A stretch of DNA of 6,164 nucleotides, taken from assembly GCA_943326655.2 (NCBI GenBank), contig CALPUC020000055.1, positions 1 to 6,164 on the forward strand, given 5' to 3'. Within the stretch, counting starts at the first letter, position 1. Every line of letters begins with the position of its first letter. Below, one piece after another: positions 1 to 5,139 of the stretch. A model generated the notes under the pieces. That model saw only the letters and a list, made by a program, of their open reading frames with translations. It was not told the DNA's origin and ran no database searches. A program made the translations under genes and the position numbers. Origin of the DNA: Rhodoluna limnophila. GTDB taxonomy: Bacteria; Actinomycetota; Actinomycetes; Actinomycetales; Microbacteriaceae.

Positions 1-402
1 AACGGCACCAAGACTGGTAAGCCGTTCTACAACGGAGTAATTTTCCACCGCATTATCGACGGATTTATGATTCAGGGCGGCGACCCAGACGGCACCGGTC
101 GGGGCGGCCCAGGCTACGATTTCAACGACGAACCACATGATTCTCTGCACTACGACACCCCTTACAAGCTGGCCATGGCCAATGCTGGTAAGAAGTTCGA
201 TGGCTCTGGCACCAACGGCTCGCAGTTCTTCATCACCGTAGTTCCAACCGAGTTCCTCTGGGGCAAGCACACAATCTTCGGTGAAGTTGCTGACGACGTA
301 AGCAAAAAGGTCGTTGACGCAATCGCTAAGGTTGCTACCGACCGCGACGACCGACCTCTAGACGTCGTTGAAATAGTCTCGGTAGATATCGAAAACGTCT
401 AG
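1..402 (+). CDS. ppiA: Peptidyl-prolyl cis-trans isomerase, cyclophilin type (3' part, N-terminus off the window)
   Basis: Cyclophilin-family prolyl isomerase that speeds cis-trans interconversion of X-Pro bonds during folding. The reading frame is open from base 1, so the start lies to the left; 133 codons are visible and the family is usually about 170-185 residues, so some 40-50 are missing. Visible motifs are FHRIIDGFMIQGGDP (visible residues 15-29, with the catalytic Arg17 matching CypA Arg55 and Phe22/Met23/Gln25), NGSQFFIT with the Phe that matches CypA Phe113, and GKHTIFGEV near the end. The position of CypA Trp121 is Phe here (TEFLWGKH), a substitution common in bacterial cyclophilins that bind cyclosporin weakly. 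The loop before NGSQFF carries about five extra residues (KKFDGS) compared with the usual NAGPGTNGSQFF. Whether the missing N-terminus holds a signal or membrane anchor cannot be seen. Lies 5 nt before the rhomboid gene, probably in one transcript; the neighbourhood matches M. tuberculosis ppiA. Confidence 0.95.
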   Translation, partial: NGTKTGKPFYNGVIFHRIIDGFMIQGGDPDGTGRGGPGYDFNDEPHDSLHYDTPYKLAMANAGKKFDGSGTNGSQFFITVVPTEFLWGKHTIFGEVADDVSKKVVDAIAKVATDRDDRPLDVVEIVSVDIENV

Positions 403-407
403 TTCCT

Positions 408-956
408 ATGAGCCAGTGGAATAACGCTTTATCGGGGCGTGCCAAGACCACCAAGATTCTGATTGGTATCAACGTTCTCGTTTACCTGGCGCAGCTGGCT
501 TCTGGCGACGGTGTGACCTTGCTTTTGGCTTTGTCTACCGAGTCGGTGTTTTTCACTCCCTGGACGATGATTACATCGGGCTTTGCTCACAGCGGTTTTC
601 TTCACCTAGCAATCAACATGTATTCGCTGTGGATTTTCGGTGAGGCGTTGGAAGAGTTCCTGGGCACTAAGAAGTTCCTGTGGCTCTACCTGCTGTCGAT
701 TCTCGGTGGCTCTGTCGCCTACCTTCTGTTCTCACAGGGTTGGGTCGTCGGTGCCTCGGGCGGAGTATTCGGCCTAATGGGCGCCTACTTTATCGTGATG
801 CGCGCCATGGGTTTTCGCTCATCGCAGATGCTGGTGCTGATCGGTCTCAACATTTTCATTGGCTTTACCAACCCCAGCACGGCGATTAGCGCGCATTTGG
901 GTGGATTAGCTGCTGGTTCGGCTATCGCCTGGTACTACGCAAAAGGAAAGCGTTAG
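408..956 (+). CDS. Rhomboid family intramembrane serine protease
   Basis: Polytopic membrane protease of 182 residues that would cleave substrate transmembrane helices within the membrane; the substrate is unknown. The complete rhomboid signature is present: HSGFLHLAIN (His61, His66, Asn70, the HxxxN oxyanion pair), GASGGVFG with catalytic Ser117, and AHLGGLAAG with catalytic His163. The Ser-His spacing of 46 residues is close to the roughly 50 seen in GlpG. About six hydrophobic segments can be placed (near 17-32, 56-80, 90-107, 114-132, 139-153 and 161-177). No N-terminal zinc ribbon or extra domain is present, so this is a minimal six-helix core. ATG 408 is the only possible start: an in-frame stop lies at 369-371 and no other start codon follows it. 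There is no recognisable Shine-Dalgarno before it, so translation probably depends on ribosomes finishing ppiA 5 nt upstream. The stop at 954-956 directly abuts the convergent crgA stop. Confidence 0.95.
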   Translation: MSQWNNALSGRAKTTKILIGINVLVYLAQLASGDGVTLLLALSTESVFFTPWTMITSGFAHSGFLHLAINMYSLWIFGEALEEFLGTKKFLWLYLLSILGGSVAYLLFSQGWVVGASGGVFGLMGAYFIVMRAMGFRSSQMLVLIGLNIFIGFTNPSTAISAHLGGLAAGSAIAWYYAKGKR

Positions 957-1247
957 TTACTTCCAGCGAGTTGACATGCCGAAGCCAATCATGGCTAGGC
1001 CGAAACCAATTAGCAGGTTCCAGTTTCTCAAGTTGAGGGCAGGAAGCACAGTGTCGAACACACTGCCAAGAGGCAGGTACTGGTTCGAGATGTAGAAGGT
1101 CAGGATCCAAACTAGCCCGAGGAGCATGAAGCCAAACATGATTACCTTGAACCAAGTAGGGTTCGGTAGTTCCTCGCGGTTCACTTTGGCCGGCTTTGGA
1201 GCCTTGACTTTTTTCGCTTTTGCTGGTGCTTCGTTCTTTTCAGACAT
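957..1247 (-). CDS. crgA: Cell division protein CrgA (small two-helix membrane protein)
   Basis: Small actinobacterial divisome membrane protein of 96 residues, a typical family length. In Streptomyces CrgA holds back FtsZ-ring formation; in mycobacteria it contacts FtsZ and the septal wall-synthesis proteins. Residues 1-28 form a hydrophilic cytoplasmic tail rich in Lys, Ala and Pro. The family core follows: LPNPTWFKVIMFGFMLLGL opens the first membrane helix (about 33-54), a short loop contains NQYLPLG, then RNWNLLIGFGLAMIGFG is the second helix (about 76-92), with the diagnostic C-terminal STRWK. The ATG at 1247 is the first possible start, because an in-frame TGA sits two codons upstream. 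GAGG lies only 1 nt before the ATG, too close to act as a normal ribosome site, and a -10-like box ends 6 nt before the ATG, so a leaderless transcript is likely. Divergent from trpG, as in M. tuberculosis, but the DUF881 and sortase genes often found between crgA and trpG in relatives are absent. Confidence 0.95.
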   Translation of the reverse strand: MSEKNEAPAKAKKVKAPKPAKVNREELPNPTWFKVIMFGFMLLGLVWILTFYISNQYLPLGSVFDTVLPALNLRNWNLLIGFGLAMIGFGMSTRWK

Positions 1248-1284
1248 TCCTCAATTCTATTGGCAGAAGTAGGCTTATTTTCAA
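1248..1284 (-). promoter_or_regulatory. Putative crgA promoter, probably leaderless
   Basis: On the minus strand a -35-like TTGAAA (1284-1279) and a -10-like TAGAAT (1259-1254) are separated by 19 nt. Only 6 nt lie between the -10 box and the crgA ATG, so transcription would start at or next to the A of the start codon and give a leaderless mRNA. Leaderless genes are common in actinobacteria. The boxes are recognised by eye and the spacer is 1-2 nt longer than ideal. Confidence 0.5.
1248..1284 (+). promoter_or_regulatory. Putative trpG promoter in the divergent gap, probably leaderless
   Basis: trpG must be transcribed from this 37-nt gap or from inside crgA. The best -10 candidate is TAGGCT (1270-1275, matching TANNNT), 9 nt before the ATG; no good -35 is visible at the right distance. 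The nearest purine-rich stretch, AGTAGG at 1269-1273, is 11 nt from the ATG and a poor ribosome site. A very short or absent leader is therefore the simplest reading. Confidence 0.35.
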
Positions 1285-1935
1285 ATGACAAAAATCTTGG
1301 TTTTAGATAATTACGACAGTTTTGTGTACACACTCAACGGTTACCTTCAGCAACTGGGTGCAACCACCGAGGTGATGCGAAACGATGTCGTTTCAGAGGC
1401 CGAGTTACCAGGGCTGTTGGCAGGGTTCGACGCCGTCTTGCTTTCCCCCGGGCCAGGCACTCCGGCCGAGGCTGGTCTATCTATTCCAATAGTGAAGTAT
1501 GCGCTCGAGCATAATCTTCCGGTATTCGGCGTTTGTTTAGGGCATCAGGCCATTGCCGAAGCGATGGGAGCTACCGTTCGTCAGGCGGATGAGTTGATGC
1601 ACGGAAAAACGTCGCTGGTCGACCACGACGAATCCCTCGTTTTCGAAGGCCTCAAACACCCATTCACTGCAACCCGTTACCACTCTTTAGCTATCGTGCG
1701 CGAAACACTGCCGAGCGATCTTTTGGTTACCGCCGAGACCGTTTTCAGCGACACCAGTGCCGGGGGCGTGATCATGGGCGTGCGCCACTCATCTAAACCC
1801 ATTTACGGTGTTCAGTTTCACCCGGAGAGTGTTCTAACCGAGGGTGGCTACCGCATGCTTGGGAACTGGCTGGAGTCGATTGGCCTTAAGGGTGCCGCAG
1901 AGCGTTCGCGCAGCCTTAGCCCTCTAATTTCCTAG
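1285..1935 (+). CDS. trpG: Glutamine amidotransferase subunit of anthranilate / aminodeoxychorismate synthase (TrpG/PabA)
   Basis: Class I glutamine amidotransferase of 216 residues. It hydrolyses glutamine and channels ammonia to a chorismate-using partner (TrpE or PabB), feeding tryptophan or folate synthesis in the cytoplasm. Motifs: N-terminal ILVLDNYDSFVYTL; oxyanion strand LLSPGPGTP (52-60); nucleophile elbow GVCLGHQ with Cys84; MHGKTS (105-110) and RYHSL (131-135), typical of the TrpG/PabA family; and QFHPES with His179 and Glu181 completing the triad. All catalytic residues are present. Neither trpE nor pabB is in the window, so the pathway cannot be settled, and one subunit may serve both. 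The location matches M. tuberculosis trpG (Rv0013), beside pknB. The ATG gives the canonical family N-terminus; no Shine-Dalgarno is evident. About 16 residues follow the last conserved motif (GNWLESIG). The stop codon overlaps the convergent pknB stop in a shared CTAG. Confidence 0.93.
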   Translation: MTKILVLDNYDSFVYTLNGYLQQLGATTEVMRNDVVSEAELPGLLAGFDAVLLSPGPGTPAEAGLSIPIVKYALEHNLPVFGVCLGHQAIAEAMGATVRQADELMHGKTSLVDHDESLVFEGLKHPFTATRYHSLAIVRETLPSDLLVTAETVFSDTSAGGVIMGVRHSSKPIYGVQFHPESVLTEGGYRMLGNWLESIGLKGAAERSRSLSPLIS

Positions 1936-3770
1936 CCATTACAGGCCACAAACAGCGTGATTGTTGAACGCTGTTTGGCAGGCCCGGGGGCGATTGACTG
2001 ACTCAGCACGGTTTGGCCCTGTGGCGGCACGTTAGCGCAACCAACCTCGGTCGTGCCAATCTGAACCTTCAGCCCGACTCCAGCACCGGTAAGTTGAGTG
2101 CTGGCCTGATTTACGTTCATGCTGGTGACGTCTGGAACTTCAACCTTGCCGTTGGAAATGATTAGGTCGACGGTTGAGCCGCTGGCGGTGTAAGTACCTG
2201 TTTCTGGGCTGCTTTGAATTACCTTGCCCAGCGGCGCCGTTGGGCTAGTGCTCTGAGTGATTGTTCCTAAAACCAAACCGACCGCGATTAGGGCATCTTC
2301 GGCCTCTTGCTCACTCTTGCCGAGAAGCGAAGGTATGGCGACCTCTGCTGCACCGGTTGAATACGTCACTGTAATTTCGGTGTTTTTAGGAACTGAAGCT
2401 CCGGCCGGTGGGTCGGTGCTGATGATTGTGTCGGCCGGAACGGTATCGCTCGGCACCCCTTTTTCCAACACGCTCAAACCAAGTTCGGTTAATTTGGCAG
2501 CGCCGTCTTCGAAGGTTTGGCCGGTGACATCGACCACCGAAATATTGTCGTTCGTCGGCAGGTTTACGTTGAAATTACCGAATGCCAAAACGAATACCAG
2601 GATTCCGACCACGAAAACCACAAGTCCGGAGCCAACCCCCCACGCCAATCCAGCCATTTTCTTGGCCTTGTCGGTTCGCTCGACCTTGACACTTGTATCA
2701 ACTACTTCGGGTTCAAATTCGACTCCGAGAGTTGTGAACGGATTGGTGTTGGTCGTCTCTTTTGTCGGCTCCGTGGCAGGTGACTCGATAAGCCCACCTA
2801 GTAATTCGTCGAAAGCCGAAGTTTCAGTGCTCTCAATGATGGTTGTTTCAGCTGCATCTGGAGCCCCCTCCAGTACGTCGGTGAATGCCACAGGTTCGGC
2901 CGGGGCATTTGGATTCGGGTTCAAAGCCGCCGCCAGCAAGTGTTCGCGATACTGCTCAGCACTCTGGTATCGATCGTTACGGTCCTTTGCCAAAGAATGC
3001 ATAACCACTTCGTCGAGTGCTGGCGAAATCTCAGGGTTATAGGTAGACGGCTTGGTTACCAGTTCGCTAACGTGCTGATAGGCAACCGAAACTGCTGTTT
3101 CACCAACGAAAGGAGGCCTACCGGCCAGCATTTCGTAGAGCAGAACACCGGTGGAGTAGAGGTCGGTTCTGGCATCAACGCTTTCACCGCGTGCCTGCTC
3201 CGGAGAAAAGTACTGGGCGGTTCCGACTATTCCGGAGGTGTGGCTCTGTGTGGCCGATGAGTCGCTCATGGCTCGGGCAATACCGAAGTCCATCACCTTC
3301 ACTACACCGCCGTCGGTGATCATCACGTTCGCCGATTTAATGTCGCGGTGAATAATGCCAGCGCGGTGGGAGAATTCGAGCGCAGTGAGGATCCCTTCCG
3401 CGAATCCAATAGCTTCGGGGATGCTAAGTCTTCTAGCGTGCATCAAATCGCGCAGAACTGTTCCGTGAACAAATTCCATAACGATGTATGGGGTGCGTCG
3501 CTGGTTGCCATTGGCATCAACGCTCTGCTCTTCCCCGGTGTCGTAGACCCGAACAATGGTTGGGTGGGTCATTCGTGCCGAGTTTTGAGCTTCCTGTCTG
3601 AACTTGACTTCAAAAGAAGGATCGGCAACTAGGTCTGCCTTTAAAATCTTGATTGCGATTTTCCGACCCAGACGAGTATCGGTTCCCTCGTAAACGTCGG
3701 CCATTCCTCCGCGACCGATCAGAGCGCCAACTTCATAGCGGTCTGCGATCATTCGCTTTTCTTCAGACAA
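1932..3770 (-). CDS. pknB: Transmembrane Ser/Thr protein kinase with three PASTA domains (PknB)
   Basis: Receptor-like Hanks-type kinase of 612 residues that senses peptidoglycan fragments or lipid II outside the cell and phosphorylates wall-synthesis and division proteins inside. Kinase domain about 11-272: Gly loop GRGGMADV (19-26), ATP lysine Lys41 (IAIKIL), helix-C Glu60, catalytic loop HRDIKSAN (Asp143, Asn148), DFG Asp161, activation-loop candidates Thr174, Ser176 and Thr178, then GTAQYFSPE. An acidic, Thr/Pro-rich juxtamembrane linker (about 275-368) follows, one membrane helix (about 373-398), and three PASTA repeats (about 410-473, 477-541, 543-610). M. tuberculosis PknB has four. 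The only two cysteines, Cys578 and Cys610, lie in PASTA 3. The catalytic loop has Ser146 where most relatives have Pro. The start is TTG at 3770, backed by GGAG 7 nt upstream; an ATG six codons inside (3752) has a weaker site. Last visible gene of the pbpA-pknA-pknB operon. Confidence 0.96.
   Translation of the reverse strand: MSEEKRMIADRYEVGALIGRGGMADVYEGTDTRLGRKIAIKILKADLVADPSFEVKFRQEAQNSARMTHPTIVRVYDTGEEQSVDANGNQRRTPYIVMEFVHGTVLRDLMHARRLSIPEAIGFAEGILTALEFSHRAGIIHRDIKSANVMITDGGVVKVMDFGIARAMSDSSATQSHTSGIVGTAQYFSPEQARGESVDARTDLYSTGVLLYEMLAGRPPFVGETAVSVAYQHVSELVTKPSTYNPEISPALDEVVMHSLAKDRNDRYQSAEQYREHLLAAALNPNPNAPAEPVAFTDVLEGAPDAAETTIIESTETSAFDELLGGLIESPATEPTKETTNTNPFTTLGVEFEPEVVDTSVKVERTDKAKKMAGLAWGVGSGLVVFVVGILVFVLAFGNFNVNLPTNDNISVVDVTGQTFEDGAAKLTELGLSVLEKGVPSDTVPADTIISTDPPAGASVPKNTEITVTYSTGAAEVAIPSLLGKSEQEAEDALIAVGLVLGTITQSTSPTAPLGKVIQSSPETGTYTASGSTVDLIISNGKVEVPDVTSMNVNQASTQLTGAGVGLKVQIGTTEVGCANVPPQGQTVLSQSIAPGPAKQRSTITLFVACNG
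1944..1984. terminator. Inverted repeat at the trpG/pknB convergent junction, candidate bidirectional terminator without a U-tract
   Basis: A perfect 10-bp inverted repeat (CAAACAGCGT at 1949-1958 with ACGCTGTTTG at 1968-1977) encloses a 9-nt loop. An outer GGCC/GGCC pairing (1944-1947 with 1981-1984) can extend the stem across a small internal loop. The core stem begins 14 nt after the trpG stop and lies inside the last codons of pknB, where it encodes residues around Lys599 to Phe607. There is no T-run on either side, so it is not a classical intrinsic terminator; many actinobacterial terminators lack one. It could also block 3' exonuclease. Confidence 0.45.
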
Positions 3771-3781
3771 GCCTTTTCTCC
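3768..3781 (-). promoter_or_regulatory. Ribosome binding site that fixes the TTG start of pknB
   Basis: On the minus strand GGAG (3781-3778) stands 7 nt before a TTG (3770-3768), an ideal distance. An in-frame TAG at 3791-3789 rules out a longer N-terminus. The alternative ATG at 3752-3750 has only a weak purine stretch before it. The TTG start gives 10 residues before the RYEVG kinase start, close to M. tuberculosis PknB. Confidence 0.75.
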
Positions 3782-3790
3782 ATTTTTTCT

Positions 3791-3807
3791 ACTAGTACAA
3801 GTCTAGT
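3791..3807. repeat. Short dyad in the 43-nt pknA-pknB gap
   Basis: The gap 3771-3813 holds ACTAG (3791-3795) and its reverse complement CTAGT (3803-3807) around a 7-nt centre. The left part, ACTAGTACAAGT (3791-3802), is itself a near-palindrome with 10 of 12 positions symmetric. It could be a protein-binding site or a small mRNA hairpin between the two kinase genes, but arms this short arise by chance. No convincing promoter or T-tract terminator is seen in the gap. Confidence 0.25.
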
Positions 3808-3813
3808 TTTGGT

Positions 3814-5139
3814 TCAGTTACTAGGTGCGGTTTGGGTTGTGTCTTCGATGTAATAGGTCACTTTAACGATTGTGTCGATTGGCAGGGAGCCAAGCGGGGT
3901 TGCTTCGTAGACGGTGTTAATTCTGGGGTCGCCGGTGGGGAGCGCGGTTCCCTCTACCCGGTTCACCCGAAGGGCCTTGCCAATCAACAACGCCTCCACC
4001 ACATCTACGTTTTGTTCCATTACGTCGGATGCGAAGACGGTTGCTGTGGAAGGCGTATTTGGGGTTTCCGTTGGTGTTGGGGTGGGAGTTGGAGTTTCGG
4101 TGGGTGTCGGGGTTGGGGTGGGTGTCGGGGTTGGCGCCGGCTGAGAAATAACCGCAAACAAAACACCAACCGTAGTGAGAACCACCACGGCGATGGCTGA
4201 AACCCAAGGCCAAATAGCGGATTGCTTCTCGGTGGTGTTTTCAACGGTGTCAATCAGGGTCGTGGTTTGAGGTTGTGGTTTCACGGTTTCAATAATTCGA
4301 GTGTTGTACTGCCCAACCGGAGTTTTCCCGCTCAGCTTCTCGGCGCGCTGAGCCAACTCGAGTGCCGTGGCAGGCCGCATGGCAGCCTTCTTCGCTAGGC
4401 AGTCCATGACCAGTTCGACCACCTCTGGGTCAACGCTCTCTGGCAGCGGAGGAGGAACGTCTCGAATTTGCGACATGGCGATCATCATTTGGTTGTCGCC
4501 AGTGAATGGGCGCTTGCCTGCCAGGGCCTCATAGGCGACAATCCCCAGCGAATAGATGTCGGTTGAAGGAGTTGCTGATTTTCCAGTTGCCTGCTCTGGA
4601 GCTAGATACTGAACTGTGCCCATCACCTGCCCGGTAGCGGTAAGCGACACCTGGTCGGCCACGCGGGCGATACCGAAATCGGTTATCTTTACCTGCCCGT
4701 CCGGGGTAATCAAAAGGTTTCCAGGCTTTACATCGCGGTGAACCAATCCCTGTTGGTGGGCGGCATGTAGAGCGCGAGCGGTCTGTGAAACAATGTCGAG
4801 TACTTCGGTTGCTGGGAGAAGCTTGCGGTCTTCCAAGATCTTGGCCAGCGAGTCTCCTGGCACCAGTTCCATCACGAGGAAGGCACTTCCGGAATCTTCA
4901 CCGTAATCGTAGACGTTCGCGATTCCCTCGTGGTTCACACGTGCCGCGTGCTTCGCCTCGGTTCTAAAGCGCTCGAGAAACCCGGGGTCTCCCATGTACT
5001 CGGGCTTAAGAATCTTGATTGCAACATCTCTCAAAATAATTGGGTCGTGTGCTTTCCAGACTTCACCCATGCCACCAACGGCGATTCGGCTAAGCAGGCG
5101 ATAGCGATCACCGTAGAGCTGCCCTTCTTCGGGGTTCAT
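3814..5139 (-). CDS. pknA: Transmembrane Ser/Thr protein kinase (PknA) with a Pro/Thr stalk and PASTA-like extracellular domain
   Basis: Hanks-type membrane kinase of 441 residues, the PknA partner of PknB in control of cell shape, growth and division. Kinase domain about 13-268: Gly loop IAVGGMGEVW (19-28; Ala in place of the first Gly is normal in PknA), ATP lysine Lys42, catalytic loop HRDVKPGN (Asp136, Asn141), DFG Asp154, and activation-loop Thr167 and Thr169, which align with the phosphorylated Thr172/Thr174 of M. tuberculosis PknA, then GTVQYLAPE. A linker (about 270-307) precedes one membrane helix (about 309-331). Outside the membrane is a stalk of Thr-Pro repeats (about 336-363), then residues 367-431, which follow the PASTA pattern (SDVMEQNVDVVEALL, LRVNRVEG, a Pro-Gly-Asp turn, TVYEATPLGSLP, DTIVKVTYY). 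The better-known PknA proteins lack a PASTA domain. The ATG overlaps the pbpA stop (ATGA), and pknB follows after 43 nt, so the three genes form one operon. Confidence 0.95.
   Translation of the reverse strand: MNPEEGQLYGDRYRLLSRIAVGGMGEVWKAHDPIILRDVAIKILKPEYMGDPGFLERFRTEAKHAARVNHEGIANVYDYGEDSGSAFLVMELVPGDSLAKILEDRKLLPATEVLDIVSQTARALHAAHQQGLVHRDVKPGNLLITPDGQVKITDFGIARVADQVSLTATGQVMGTVQYLAPEQATGKSATPSTDIYSLGIVAYEALAGKRPFTGDNQMMIAMSQIRDVPPPLPESVDPEVVELVMDCLAKKAAMRPATALELAQRAEKLSGKTPVGQYNTRIIETVKPQPQTTTLIDTVENTTEKQSAIWPWVSAIAVVVLTTVGVLFAVISQPAPTPTPTPTPTPTETPTPTPTPTETPNTPSTATVFASDVMEQNVDVVEALLIGKALRVNRVEGTALPTGDPRINTVYEATPLGSLPIDTIVKVTYYIEDTTQTAPSN
4048..4134 (-). repeat. Pro/Thr-repeat segment of pknA containing an 18-nt perfect tandem duplication
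   Basis: This stretch encodes about 28 residues of mostly alternating Thr and Pro with two Glu interruptions, forming the extracellular stalk of PknA. The plus-strand unit ggtgggtgtcggggttgg occurs twice without mismatch, head to tail (4099-4116 and 4117-4134), and the neighbouring bases are decayed versions of the same pattern. In-frame 6-nt or 18-nt slippage would change stalk length without breaking the gene, so length may vary among strains. Confidence 0.85.
4102..4130 (+). other. G-quadruplex-forming motif in the pknA stalk sequence
   Basis: Five runs of three or four G fall within 29 nt on the plus strand (4102-4104, 4109-4112, 4115-4118, 4120-4122, 4127-4130), separated by loops of 4, 2, 1 and 4 nt. 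That satisfies the standard four-run quadruplex pattern with one run to spare. The G-rich strand is the template strand for pknA, so a folded structure could slow transcription in the middle of the pknA-pknB message. The motif is forced in part by Thr-Pro codons and may be a by-product of them. Confidence 0.6.
5136..5139 (-). promoter_or_regulatory. ATGA start/stop overlap coupling pbpA to pknA
   Basis: The last four bases of pbpA read ATGA on the minus strand: the TGA stop of pbpA (5138-5136) overlaps the ATG of pknA (5139-5137). AGGCGG lies about 10 nt upstream as a possible ribosome site inside pbpA. This arrangement favours re-initiation by the same ribosome and a fixed ratio of transpeptidase to kinase. 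Confidence 0.9.

Noticed and set aside
978..1000. Small hairpin (AGCCA/TGGCT with a 4-nt loop and an outer GCC/GGC) as a rhomboid terminator
   Set aside because: Only five contiguous base pairs, no T-run, and inside crgA coding sequence; too weak to annotate, though it is 22 nt past the rhomboid stop.
922..1155. Second minus-strand frame overlapping crgA
   Set aside because: crgA in the neighbouring frame has full family motifs and this frame runs into the rhomboid gene with no recognisable content.
2257..3042. Long plus-strand open frame (261 codons) antisense to pknB
   Set aside because: Its translation is low-complexity Ser/Thr/Pro text with no family motif, and it mirrors the codon pattern of the clearly real pknB on the other strand.
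3783..3788. Run of six T on the plus strand in the pknA-pknB gap as a terminator tail
   Set aside because: It is on the wrong strand for pknA and pknB, where it reads as A, and no plus-strand gene ends there.
3914..4200. Glycine/valine-rich plus-strand frames over the pknA stalk
   Set aside because: They are the complement of the Thr-Pro repeat read in other frames; there is no ribosome site and no recognisable domain.
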